From: Kribbella antiqua
Lineage (GTDB): Bacteria > Actinomycetota > Actinomycetes > Propionibacteriales > Kribbellaceae
DNA: 64,000 bases
Assembly: GCF_004345665.1 (NCBI RefSeq)
Contig: NZ_SLWR01000013.1
Coordinates: 157,552-221,551, forward strand
Reading direction: 5' to 3'
Part shown: positions 8,124 through 16,015 of the stretch, piece after piece
Numbering within the stretch: position 1 is the first letter of the stretch
Layout of the letters: each line of letters starts with the position of its first letter
Notes under the pieces: generated by a model
The model's input: the letters and a program-made list of their open reading frames with translations, nothing else
Told to the model about the DNA's origin: nothing
Database searches by the model: none
Made by a program: the position numbers and the translations under genes

Positions 8124-8711
8124 ATGGGAAACCGTGAGGCCCTGATCCAGGGCGCCAAGCAGTGTCTGTTCGAGAAGGGCTTCACGCGTACGACGGCGCG
8201 CGACATCGCCACCGCGGCGGGAGTGAGCCTGGCCGCGATCGGGTACCACTTCGGCTCCACGGAGGCGCTGCTCAGCCAGGCGCTGTTCGCGGCCGTGGAG
8301 GAGTGGGGCGGGCGGCTGAGTCAGGCCATGGCGGCCGGCGGTGACCCGGCGGCGATCTGGGACGGCGTCATCGAGTCGGTGCGGTCCGACCGGGCGATGT
8401 GGACGGTCCAGTACGAGCTGGTCGGGCAGATCGACCGCGCGGAACAGCTCCGGACGTTTCTCACCGAATCCCAGCGGTACGCGCGCAGCGAACTGGGCGA
8501 GCTTTTCGGTTCCTCGGCCGAGGGGGAGGAGCAGCGGCTGCTGGCTGGGCTCTACCAGGCGATCCTTGGCGGGCTGGTGATGCAGTGGCTGATCGATCCC
8601 GAGAACGCGCCGAGTGGCGCTGACATCGTCGCCGCGCTCAGTCTTGCTGCCCGCCGCGGCGCGTCAGAAGTTGAAGGTGATGACCATGAAGGTGCCGACG
8701 GCCAGGGCTAG
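8124..8711 (+). CDS. TetR/AcrR family transcriptional regulator
   Basis: One-component repressor of 195 aa. The N-terminal helix-turn-helix is clear (TARDIATAAGVSLAAIGYHFGS, about residues 24-45) and the C-terminal half is a ligand-binding domain. The start is uncertain: ATG 8112 and ATG 8115 are in or near frame, but a TATGAT -10 hexamer covers 8111-8116, which would place transcription start at about 8123, making ATG 8124 a leaderless start. It probably represses itself and the divergent hydrolase through the palindrome at 8071. Its 3' end overlaps the convergent membrane-protein gene by 48 bp. Confidence 0.85.
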   Translation: MGNREALIQGAKQCLFEKGFTRTTARDIATAAGVSLAAIGYHFGSTEALLSQALFAAVEEWGGRLSQAMAAGGDPAAIWDGVIESVRSDRAMWTVQYELVGQIDRAEQLRTFLTESQRYARSELGELFGSSAEGEEQRLLAGLYQAILGGLVMQWLIDPENAPSGADIVAALSLAARRGASEVEGDDHEGADGQG

Positions 8712-9065
8712 CGCGCAGAGGATTGCCCCGATTGCAGCCAAGGGCTTGGCGCCGCGGTGGCCGGTGAGGGCGGCGATTGCGAGGGCGATGCCGGGGAGGG
8801 CGAACGGGAAGGCGGCGTACTGGCGGAAGCCGTCCATGTTCATCGGGAGGAGCGGCGCCGCCAAGCCGGCCAGACCGAGGATCATGGCAGCGAGCCCCAG
8901 CAGCGCGCCGCCCTTCGGAGGAGCCGGAGGCCCTGCAGGCACGGGCTGTTGCGCATAGGGCGGCCAGAGGTGTTGCGGATAGTCGGGGCCTGGCTGTTGC
9001 GGATGCGGGTGCGGCTGAGGTGGTCCGGGGTGCGCGTTCTGTTCGGGCCGCGGGCCGTAATTCAT
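8664..9065 (-). CDS. Small Pro-rich membrane protein (DUF4190-like)
   Basis: A 133-aa protein with a cytoplasmic N-terminus rich in Pro, Gln and His (PGPPQPHPHPQQPGPDYPQ) followed by about three hydrophobic helices (LLGLAAMILGLAGLAAPLLP; FALPGIALAIAALTG; LAAIGAILCALALAVGTFMV). This layout matches the DUF4190-type membrane proteins common in actinobacteria. The frame is open to 9182; ATG 9065 begins the typical N-terminus (MNYGPRPEQN). Function unknown. Convergent and overlapping with the TetR gene. Confidence 0.7.
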   Translation of the reverse strand: MNYGPRPEQNAHPGPPQPHPHPQQPGPDYPQHLWPPYAQQPVPAGPPAPPKGGALLGLAAMILGLAGLAAPLLPMNMDGFRQYAAFPFALPGIALAIAALTGHRGAKPLAAIGAILCALALAVGTFMVITFNF

Positions 9066-9112
9066 GGGCACTCCAACTCGTGGCTTCTGCCCATGCTTAC
9101 CAACTCGCGGGT

Positions 9113-10540
9113 TCAGCTGAAGGGTGCGCCGAACCACTTGGCTAGGTGCGTAAGCAGATCCTGCTGGTCCTCGCCGACCCACGCCACGTAGCCGTCGGGC
9201 CGTAGCAATGCCGCGGGGAAGTCCAGTTCGTCGCTGACATCGACGATGTGGTCGACCCGGTCCGCCCAGCCCACGACCGAGAGCTGGCCGGTCTGGTCGA
9301 GCAGTACGCCGCGGCCGTCGTACATCTGCTCGTAAAGGTGTCCCCGCTTCAGCTCCACGTCTCGCAGCCGCCGGCCGAGCAGTTCGTGGCCCTCGCCGAA
9401 GTCGTAGCGGATCCCGATCGCGGTGACCTTCTCGATGAGATACCGGTTGACGTTCTCGAAGTCCATGAGCTGCGTCAGCAGCCCGCGCACCGCCTGAGGC
9501 CCAGGCTCGATGGACATCAGCTCCATCTGCGCGCGAGTGTTCTCCAGTACGTCGGCTGCCACTGGATGCCGTTCGGTGTGATAGCTGTCGAGCAAGTCCT
9601 CAGGGGCCCAGCCGTTGATCTCGGCGGCCAGTTTCCAGCCGAGGTTGAACGCGTCCTGGACGCCGAGGTTGAGCCCCTGCCCGCCGACCGGCGGATGGAT
9701 GTGCGCCGCGTCGCCGGCCAGCAGCACCCGGCCGGTCCGGTAGCGCTCGGCCAGGCGGGTGGCGTCGCCGAAACGCGAGAGCCAGCGCGCTGAGTGCACG
9801 CCGAAATCGGTCCCGGCGACCGCCAGCAGCTGCTGCTTGATTTCCTCGAGAGTCGGCGGCACGGCCCGGTCGTCGGCCACGCCCGCGGCAGGTACGCCGA
9901 CGCGGTACACCCCGTCGCCAAGAGGTATGGCGCCAAACCGCAGCTGGGTTTTGCGTACCTCAGCCACGACGGCGGCGATCGTCTCTGGCGGAGCGTCCGC
10001 CTTCATCTCGCCCAGCAGCGTGTCGACCTTGCTTGGCTCACCGGGGAAGCCGACACCCAGCAGCTTGCGCACCGTACTGCGGCCGCCGTCGCAGCCGACG
10101 AGATAACGCGAACGCAGTTGCGTGCCGTCGGCCAGCTCAGTGGTCACCCCATCGTCGTCCTGGCGCAGCCCAACCAGCTCGCTGCCGCGCCTGATCTCGG
10201 CGCCGACCTCGGCGGCATGCTCGGCCAGCAGGCGGTCGGTGATGGTCTGTGGGATGCCGAGGATATAGCCGTGGGCGGTGTCCAGCCGCTCCGGCGAAGG
10301 CTTGCGAATACCGGCGAAGAAGCCGCCGAGCGGATACTGCGTGCCAAGCGGCAGGAACCGCTCCAGCAGACCGCGCTGCGCCATCACCTCGATGCTGCGC
10401 ACGTGCAGTCCCATCGAGCGGACCACGGGCGTCGGCTCCGGCTCCTTCTCCACGACAAGCACCTGTGCGCCGTGCAGCCGCAACTCGCTCGCCAGCATCA
10501 TCCCGGTCGGTCCGCCGCCGGCAACGATCACGTCAATCAT
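9113..10540 (-). CDS. rox: Rifampin monooxygenase (FAD-dependent, Rox)
   Basis: Class A flavin monooxygenase (475 aa) that inactivates rifamycins by hydroxylating the naphthyl ring and opening the ansa bridge. The sequence follows the known Rox proteins closely: MIDVIVAGGGPTG at the FAD site, RGLLERFLPLGTQ, the DG motif in YLVGCDGGRSTVRKLLG, the GD motif in GDAAHIHPPVGGQGLN, and the C-terminal YVAWVGEDQQDLL. The frame continues to 10582, but ATG 10540 matches family N-termini. A 19-bp rifamycin-associated element lies 48 bases upstream, so transcription should respond to rifamycins. This points to intrinsic rifamycin resistance in a soil actinomycete. Confidence 0.93.
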   Translation of the reverse strand: MIDVIVAGGGPTGMMLASELRLHGAQVLVVEKEPEPTPVVRSMGLHVRSIEVMAQRGLLERFLPLGTQYPLGGFFAGIRKPSPERLDTAHGYILGIPQTITDRLLAEHAAEVGAEIRRGSELVGLRQDDDGVTTELADGTQLRSRYLVGCDGGRSTVRKLLGVGFPGEPSKVDTLLGEMKADAPPETIAAVVAEVRKTQLRFGAIPLGDGVYRVGVPAAGVADDRAVPPTLEEIKQQLLAVAGTDFGVHSARWLSRFGDATRLAERYRTGRVLLAGDAAHIHPPVGGQGLNLGVQDAFNLGWKLAAEINGWAPEDLLDSYHTERHPVAADVLENTRAQMELMSIEPGPQAVRGLLTQLMDFENVNRYLIEKVTAIGIRYDFGEGHELLGRRLRDVELKRGHLYEQMYDGRGVLLDQTGQLSVVGWADRVDHIVDVSDELDFPAALLRPDGYVAWVGEDQQDLLTHLAKWFGAPFS

Positions 10541-10587
10541 GAAAACCCCGATTCGATAAGCCAATCCGGGATTCTCCAGCACGAAGC

Positions 10588-10606
10588 GGGGCTTGCGGCA
10601 AGTCCC
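10588..10606 (-). promoter_or_regulatory. Rifamycin-associated element (RAE)
   Basis: GGGGCTTGCGGCAAGTCCC is a 19-bp inverted repeat that matches, from memory, the rifamycin-associated element described upstream of rifamycin-inactivating genes (rph, rox, helR) in actinomycetes. It starts 48 bases upstream of the rox ATG, the expected promoter position. The element is palindromic; the strand given is that of the gene it serves. Confidence 0.85.
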
Positions 10607-10629
10607 CTACCGCGTTATATGTTGAAAGT

Positions 10630-10664
10630 GGCAGGGAGAGACGATTCTCCTTGCCTTTGTTTTT
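10630..10664 (+). terminator. Intrinsic terminator (hairpin plus T tract)
   Basis: GGCAGGGAGA (10630-10639) pairs with TCTCCTTGCC (10646-10655) with one G-T pair and a six-base loop, followed directly by TTTGTTTTT. This is a strong rho-independent terminator for rightward transcription, unusual in such GC-rich DNA. No rightward gene lies just upstream: rox is on the other strand. Confidence 0.75.
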
Positions 10665-11140
10665 GCCGGCCGAAAGTCAGGCCCGGCCAAACACCAAGTC
10701 CAACCACCCACGCCACAACGTGAGCGACTCCCCGCGACTCTCATCTCGAGGTCTCCGTCAGGCGGCGTGCGGCGGTTGGGTCGTGGGCTGGGAGGATGAC
10801 CAGGCCGGGGTTTTGGGCGGTGCCGCTCCTCAGGCGAACTCATTTAGACCCGGATCAGCCCATGGACGATCAGCATCGCCCGGGGCGCCGAACCTCCCGG
10901 TAGATCGTGCTCCCCGCCGGATAATCAGTACGCTCGCCGGCCGCCAGCAACCGACCGATCAGCCCAGCCGGCAACCCCACCAAGACAGCTCCCCGCCATC
11001 GCCGCCACGACGTCTTCATCGACCACCGCCCGGCATCTCCCACCCGAGCTCATTCCCGGCGACGGTACGACGACTTCCGCGCACTGCGGTCGGGACGGAT
11101 CGAGCGGGTAGTGTCGGTGGGAGGAGACCGGAGGCAGTCG
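10665..11140. other. Gene-free stretch
   Basis: About 475 bp with no supportable gene. Frames are open on both strands, but their translations are low-complexity (rich in Pro, Arg, Ser) with no family resemblance. The last 35 bases carry the ribosome site (ggagg, six bases before ATG 11141) of the next gene. Confidence 0.5.
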
Positions 11141-11482
11141 ATGAGTGACGAGGCGGATCAGAAGGTCAGTCCGCGTTTGCGGGCGAAATTGGATGACGCC
11201 GGCTCGGAGCAGGACGTCGAGGTTGTGGTCGCGCTGGCGCCGCCCGAGCTGCCCACCGAGGGCAGCCGCGGACAGAAGATCGCTGTCGCCAAGCAGCGGT
11301 TCGAGCGTGACGTCGCATCGATGAGCGAACGGATCACCTCCTCCGGTGGCAAGATCATCGACACCGCGTGGATCAACTCGACCATTCACACCAGGCTCCG
11401 GGCCGAGCAGGTCGACGATCTGGCCACGGACGACCACGTTGTCGCTCTGGACCTCCCGGCGAAGCTGGAAGCCGAGGACTAA
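11141..11482 (+). CDS. Free-standing inhibitor I9-like (subtilase propeptide-like) protein
   Basis: A 113-aa soluble protein without signal peptide. Residues 25-110 read like a subtilase propeptide/inhibitor I9 domain: a first strand VEVVVAL, helix AKQRFERDVASMSERI, then GGKIIDTAWINSTIHTRL and a final VDDLATDDHVVALDLP. The adjacent convergent subtilase carries the same pattern in its own N-terminal region (ICWLNHTLRTW...LADVCADHNVTSVDVPRRLEAD, residues 160-197), including the trailing LEAED/LEAD. The two genes overlap by four bases at their 3' ends. It could act as a trans inhibitor or folding helper for that subtilase. Start ATG 11141 has ggagg six bases ahead; GTG 11111 is less likely. Confidence 0.7.
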   Translation: MSDEADQKVSPRLRAKLDDAGSEQDVEVVVALAPPELPTEGSRGQKIAVAKQRFERDVASMSERITSSGGKIIDTAWINSTIHTRLRAEQVDDLATDDHVVALDLPAKLEAED

Positions 11483-12921
11483 GCGAAGTGGGCTAGCCCC
11501 TTGCCCTTCGCCGACACCGTGCCGCGGGAGATCCGCTTGGCTTCGTTCACGAGCTTGTCGCGGAGCTGGCCTGGATCGAGGGTGGGATCCTTCTCCAACC
11601 AGAGAGCCAGCATGCCGGACACATGCGGAGCCGCGTAGCTGGTCCCGGCGCCTGCGTCTCCGAAGCCGCCCGCTATGAGACATGCCGCGATGTTGCCGCC
11701 GGCACCGCCGCCGGGAGCGACGACATCCGGTCCGGATCGCGGCCCAGCCGGTCCACGGCTGCTGTAGTCTTCGACCGCCTTGCCGTCGAGATCTGTCGCG
11801 CCGACGACGATGATGCCCTCGGCCTCGGCAGGGCGGGTCATCGTCGCGCGTCCTGGGCCTCGGTTGCCCGCACTCTTGACCACTACCATTCCCAGCGCCC
11901 AGGCAGCTTCCGCCGCGACGGCTTCCGGGCTCTTGGTGCTGGTGACTGGGCCGGCACCCCACGAGCAGTTCGCGATCGCTGCCCCATCCTCCAGTGCGTG
12001 CTGGATCGCGAGGCCGCCGCTGAAGCTGTCACCGTTGAGTAGGTGGCTTGTGGCGAGCACCTTGTAGTTGTAGATGGTCGCGCCGGGTGCGATGCCCCCG
12101 TTGTCGATGTCGTCCGCCGCGATGATCCCGGCGACCGCCGTACCGTGGCTGCTTGGGTTGCCCCACGGCTCAGCGGTGAAGTTCCGGCGTTGGACAACCC
12201 GGCCGCGGAGTGCGGGGTGCCTCAGCGCCACCTCCGTGTCGATGACCGCGACGGTGATGCCCTTGCCGGTGAGGTGCTCGGCGTCGAAGAACGCCGGGTA
12301 GCCGATCGCTGTGTGGTTGCGGGCAGTGGCGTCGGCTTCGAGTCGCCGGGGAACGTCGACCGAAGTGACGTTGTGGTCGGCGCAGACATCCGCCAGGACC
12401 TCGGGGCCCGCCCAGGTGCGCAAGGTGTGGTTCAGCCAGCAGATCTGGGTGACCAGGGTCGGGATCTGCGGGACTCCGACCATCTCGGGCGCCGGTCCCA
12501 GCGACGTACCGGAGAGCCTTTCGATCTCGTTGTAGACATCGCCAACCACCTGGTACGCCGATGTCCGGGCGGTGTGGACCAGTGCGCTGCGGAGCATCGT
12601 CGTGTTCGGGTAGGCGACCGTACTATCCGCGTGCGTCTCTGTGCCGATGGCCGACCAGTTCGACAGCTCCCGGGGAATCGGGACGCGCGGAGGCGTGGCC
12701 GGCGCGGCGAACTCGACCACGGTGGGAATGGCAGGCATACCAGTCGGCGCTGCGCGGGCGACGGCCTCCAGACCGAAGCCCGGCGCGACTGATCGGCGAC
12801 TCAGACTGACGGTCAGGCAGAAGTCGTCAGTGGACTTCGCTTCAAGCTCGCTGCCATACAGGGAGCGGACCGTCGCGCGGGCGTCGGCGACGGCCGCGCG
12901 CCGCTCTTGTGCGGTTGCCAT
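11479..12921 (-). CDS. S8 family serine peptidase (subtilase), no signal peptide
   Basis: Subtilisin-like protease of 480 aa with a complete triad: Asp228 (VAVIDTEVALRHP), His259 (SSHGTAVAGII), Ser428 (GTSYAAPHVSGM), and oxyanion Asn353 (KSAGNRGP). Residues 110-197 resemble an I9 propeptide. There is no signal peptide or Tat motif at the start (MATAQERRAAVADARATV), so it is probably cytoplasmic or exported in an unusual way. It is followed by the amidohydrolase gene upstream on the same strand (24 bp gap), giving a two-gene leftward unit. Together with the trypsin-like pair and large proteins to the right it may form one protease-rich locus. Confidence 0.88.
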   Translation of the reverse strand: MATAQERRAAVADARATVRSLYGSELEAKSTDDFCLTVSLSRRSVAPGFGLEAVARAAPTGMPAIPTVVEFAAPATPPRVPIPRELSNWSAIGTETHADSTVAYPNTTMLRSALVHTARTSAYQVVGDVYNEIERLSGTSLGPAPEMVGVPQIPTLVTQICWLNHTLRTWAGPEVLADVCADHNVTSVDVPRRLEADATARNHTAIGYPAFFDAEHLTGKGITVAVIDTEVALRHPALRGRVVQRRNFTAEPWGNPSSHGTAVAGIIAADDIDNGGIAPGATIYNYKVLATSHLLNGDSFSGGLAIQHALEDGAAIANCSWGAGPVTSTKSPEAVAAEAAWALGMVVVKSAGNRGPGRATMTRPAEAEGIIVVGATDLDGKAVEDYSSRGPAGPRSGPDVVAPGGGAGGNIAACLIAGGFGDAGAGTSYAAPHVSGMLALWLEKDPTLDPGQLRDKLVNEAKRISRGTVSAKGKGLAHFA

Positions 12922-12945
12922 GTTTCCCCCAAAGTGTCGTGCACA

Positions 12946-14418
12946 TCAAGCGAGCCAGTCGGGAATCCGATCCGGTGCGAGCAATTGGTACCGCTGCCGC
13001 AGGCGCATCGCGTTGCGGTTGCCGGGATCGTCGAAGCCCAGGAAACGTAGGGCATTGCGGCCGAGGAAGCGTTTCGTGGCGGCGACGCCGAAGGCCTTGC
13101 GGTACTGCGAGCGATAGCTGTCGAGGAACTGGTCGTGAGCCGGCAGGAGTGCCTGCATGAACCAATCCGAGCCGAACATCAACCGGTCGGTCATCGGTGC
13201 AGTTTTCGCGGTCGCGGCCATCATTTCGCCGAGCATCGCGAAGTAGGCGCGCGCGATGCCGGTGTCATCGATGCGATGGTTGCCGACATCGGCGTACACA
13301 TGCTCGTTGGCCACTGCGAGCTTGGCCATCCGCCAGGGCCAGCCCGAGGCGGGCTCGTTCGCGCGGGCTCCGCCGAAGTGGCCGAGGTTGACGCGGAGGC
13401 CGGGAAACTCCCGCAGGGCCGCGGTCCAGCCGACCGGCCCGGCGAAGTCCTTGAAGGAGTCGTCCGCATAGTTCGACCGGTTCGCATGCGCGGTGATGGG
13501 CACCTGCTCGGTCTGGCACCAGTCGTAGAACTTCCGCAGTTCGGAGTCGACGAGCACGGCCTCGGTGGCGGTCATGTCGATGGTCGCTGTGTTGCCCAGT
13601 GGCAACCATCCCATCGGCGGATAGACCTTCACGCCGACGAACCCGTGCTCGAGGACCGCTGACTTGACCACGTCGAACGGCGTTTCGGCCAGCCCCGCGA
13701 GCACCGCGTTGACCTGGCGGCGCGGGTCGAAGCCGATGAAGGGATGCAGCCTCGCGTTGTCGACACCCGGCAGCCGGCCGAGCATGCTCAAGCTGCTGAT
13801 GCCCTCGAACAGCTCGACCTGCTGACGAAGTGTCGTCTTTGCCCGATCACCCAGACCGGTGTCGAGATCGACGAGCAACGGGCAGAACAGGTCGACCTGG
13901 GCCGATGAGTTGCGCACAAGTTCGGCGGCGAGGTCGAGCCGCGACAGGCCGAACAGCTTGGCCCATCGAACGGCGCGGCGGGCATCGGCGAGGCGATCGG
14001 TCCACCCCTCGGCGGATGGCGCCCCAGCATCGGTACCGGTGCCAGTACGACGCAGTTCTGTCTCCAGCGAGCTACTGAGTCGCCGGACGAAGATGGGATC
14101 CTGTGCCAGCAGATCGTCGAAAGCAACATCTGTCTGACTCTCGAGTCCGCCGACGGACTCCAATCCGGCCGCGGCTCCGAAGGTCGCTGGACCGAGTACG
14201 TCGGCGACGGTCTCGCCACCTGTCGCGAGTAGACGCCGGATGCGCGCCATGTCTTCGGCATAGCCCGGCGCGGCGCCCTGCACGACCCGATCGATCAAGG
14301 TCGCCAGCAACGGACCCAGCGCGGGCGTGTGCAAGTGCAATCGCTGCACGAAGCCCCGCACCGGAAGGTCATCCGCATTGAACACGTGACAATGCACGTC
14401 CACCACGAAGTCTGCCAT
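12946..14418 (-). CDS. Amidohydrolase family protein
   Basis: Metal-dependent hydrolase of the amidohydrolase 2 (ACMSD-like) branch, 490 aa. It begins with the metal-binding DVHCHVFN, followed by VKVYPPMGW, ITAHANRSNY, RVNLGHFGG and MFGSDWFM, which supply the His and Asp ligands of this TIM-barrel class. The section between residues 40 and 200 is an insertion longer than in ordinary members (about 300 aa). No signal peptide. First gene of the leftward unit with the subtilase; its start is 211 bp from the divergent trypsin-like operon, so the two units probably share a control region. Substrate unknown. Confidence 0.85.
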   Translation of the reverse strand: MADFVVDVHCHVFNADDLPVRGFVQRLHLHTPALGPLLATLIDRVVQGAAPGYAEDMARIRRLLATGGETVADVLGPATFGAAAGLESVGGLESQTDVAFDDLLAQDPIFVRRLSSSLETELRRTGTGTDAGAPSAEGWTDRLADARRAVRWAKLFGLSRLDLAAELVRNSSAQVDLFCPLLVDLDTGLGDRAKTTLRQQVELFEGISSLSMLGRLPGVDNARLHPFIGFDPRRQVNAVLAGLAETPFDVVKSAVLEHGFVGVKVYPPMGWLPLGNTATIDMTATEAVLVDSELRKFYDWCQTEQVPITAHANRSNYADDSFKDFAGPVGWTAALREFPGLRVNLGHFGGARANEPASGWPWRMAKLAVANEHVYADVGNHRIDDTGIARAYFAMLGEMMAATAKTAPMTDRLMFGSDWFMQALLPAHDQFLDSYRSQYRKAFGVAATKRFLGRNALRFLGFDDPGNRNAMRLRQRYQLLAPDRIPDWLA

Positions 14419-14629
14419 CGCACCCGCCCCTAGTGTCGAAGAATGGCACCGCCGCGAGGTGGAGTCCAGGCCACGGCGAGACCTATTCGGCGGACAAGTA
14501 TTTGTTTTTCAACGATCGGGGGTTCTGTTGCGAGGGGTTGCTGAGATGTGCGGTGGTGCGCCACGATGAAAATCGCGTGTCCGCCGGGATCCCTCGGCGG
14601 AGTCGCATTCTCAAGGGGGAGGAGGATGC
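14419..14629. promoter_or_regulatory. Divergent promoter region between amidohydrolase and the six-gene operon
   Basis: A 211-bp intergenic region serving both directions. It holds an AT-rich patch (TATTTGTTTTTC, near 14498-14509) unusual for the local composition, and a hairpin TCCGCCG/CGGCGGA (14580-14601) just ahead of the long ribosome site GGGGGAGGAGG (14615-14625). No clear operator palindrome was found. Confidence 0.4.
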
Positions 14630-16015
14630 GTGGCCGGGGAGGAATGGGCGGCTGTTCAGGATCGCCTGATGGCCTCGTACGACGAGGTGCGCGACGAGCT
14701 GCTCGGAATCCCGGGCGTCGTCGAGGTCGGCGTCGGACTGCGCCGGCGCGCCGGCCGGATCGAGGACGAGGCCGTGTACGTCGTCTCGGTGCGAACGAAG
14801 CTGCCTGCAGCGGAAGTCCCCGCGGGTGAGCTGATCCCGGACTCGATCCGCGGTGTGCCGATCGACGTCGAGGAGTACACCGAGCCGATTCCCCTGCTGG
14901 GCTTCGGCGATGAGGACGACAAACGCAACTACGGCACGAAGGTCGGCGGAGTGTCGATCCGGGCCGAGGGCGCGGGCGGACATGGCACCCTCGGTTGCTT
15001 CTGCAAGCGGAACGACGACAACAGTGTGGTCCTGCTCAGCTGCCATCACGTGTTGTTCGACGGCAACGCCGAAGAAGATTCAGGTGTCGGTCAGCCCCGG
15101 TACGACGCGAGTTGCTGCTGCACCTGCAACGAGATGGGCAAGGTGCTCAAAGGCGACAAGAACGTCGATTGTGCAATCGCCTCGGTCAAGTCGGACGTCA
15201 AGTTCTTCCCGAAGATCCGGCGGATCAAGAGATCGGACGGAACGGTCGAGGAAGAAGGCCTGATTCTCGGCGTGGCTGCGCCCGTACTGGCGCAGATCGT
15301 CTGGAAGGTCGGCAAGACGACGGGCCTGACCCGGGGCAAGGTGACGAAATTCGCGCCCCGAATCGAGATCGAGGTCGAGCCGCCGTTCAGCACTTTCGCG
15401 AAACCCGGCGACTCGGGATCGGTCGTGGTCGAGAAGGCGACCGGCATGGTGGTCGGGCTGTTGCGCGCGATCACCACCAGCGACGGGAAGACCGGGATCA
15501 TGCGGAGGATGGCCGACGTCCTGGCCGTGCTCAACATTTCACTCATTCCGAGCGATCCCAATGCGGTCTACACCGAGGCGTACGACGAGGACGGCGAAGA
15601 ACTCTTCCCGTTGCCGGCGGCATCGCCGTTCGACAGCCTGGTGGGACGGTTGCGAGACGACGAGGCCGGCCGGACGCTCCTGAGAATTGCCGACCGGCAT
15701 GTGCAGGAGTGCCTGGCGTTGGTCAATCGGCGGCGCGAGTTCACGGTGGCGTGGCATCGCAGCCGCGGTCCCGCCTGGCTCGCCAGCCTGGGCAGAAGTG
15801 CGCGGGATCCGATCTACCGGATCCCCGAGCAGATCGATGGGGTCGAGCGTGCAGAGGCGCTGCGGCGGATCGAGCTCGCACTTGCGGCTGAGGCGAGTGA
15901 CGACCTTCGGGCCGACCTCGCCGAGTTCGGTCCGTCGTTGGCCGCCGCGTTCGGAGCCGGATCCAGCGTGGACGACATCCTCGGCCGTCTTCGGATCCCG
16001 GCGAGCGCGCGATGA
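14630..16015 (+). CDS. Trypsin-like serine protease-fold protein, copy A
   Basis: First gene of the six-gene operon (461 aa, GTG start, strong ribosome site). Three parts: residues 20-90, a small N-terminal domain (LLGIPGVVEVGVGLRRRAG, RGVPIDVEEY) typical of bacterial trypsin-like proteins; residues 105-310, a chymotrypsin-like domain with His140 (CHHVL), Asp180 (VDCAIA) and Ser262 (GDSGSVV); and residues 330-461, a conserved tail (FTVAWHRSRGPAWLASLG). The protease domain carries an odd set of cysteines, CFC at 123-125 and CCCTC at 162-166, also kept in copy B. No signal peptide, so disulfides are unlikely and a metal site is possible. It could process the large proteins encoded downstream; that is inference. 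Confidence 0.8.
   Translation: MAGEEWAAVQDRLMASYDEVRDELLGIPGVVEVGVGLRRRAGRIEDEAVYVVSVRTKLPAAEVPAGELIPDSIRGVPIDVEEYTEPIPLLGFGDEDDKRNYGTKVGGVSIRAEGAGGHGTLGCFCKRNDDNSVVLLSCHHVLFDGNAEEDSGVGQPRYDASCCCTCNEMGKVLKGDKNVDCAIASVKSDVKFFPKIRRIKRSDGTVEEEGLILGVAAPVLAQIVWKVGKTTGLTRGKVTKFAPRIEIEVEPPFSTFAKPGDSGSVVVEKATGMVVGLLRAITTSDGKTGIMRRMADVLAVLNISLIPSDPNAVYTEAYDEDGEELFPLPAASPFDSLVGRLRDDEAGRTLLRIADRHVQECLALVNRRREFTVAWHRSRGPAWLASLGRSARDPIYRIPEQIDGVERAEALRRIELALAAEASDDLRADLAEFGPSLAAAFGAGSSVDDILGRLRIPASAR

Noticed and set aside
10651..11148. Plus-strand open frame of 165 codons
   Set aside because: Low-complexity Pro/Arg/Ser translation, no ribosome site, overlaps the terminator; no family resemblance.
10925..11962. 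Minus-strand open frame of 345 codons
   Set aside because: Runs antisense to the I9-like gene and the end of the subtilase; composition is a shadow of these genes.
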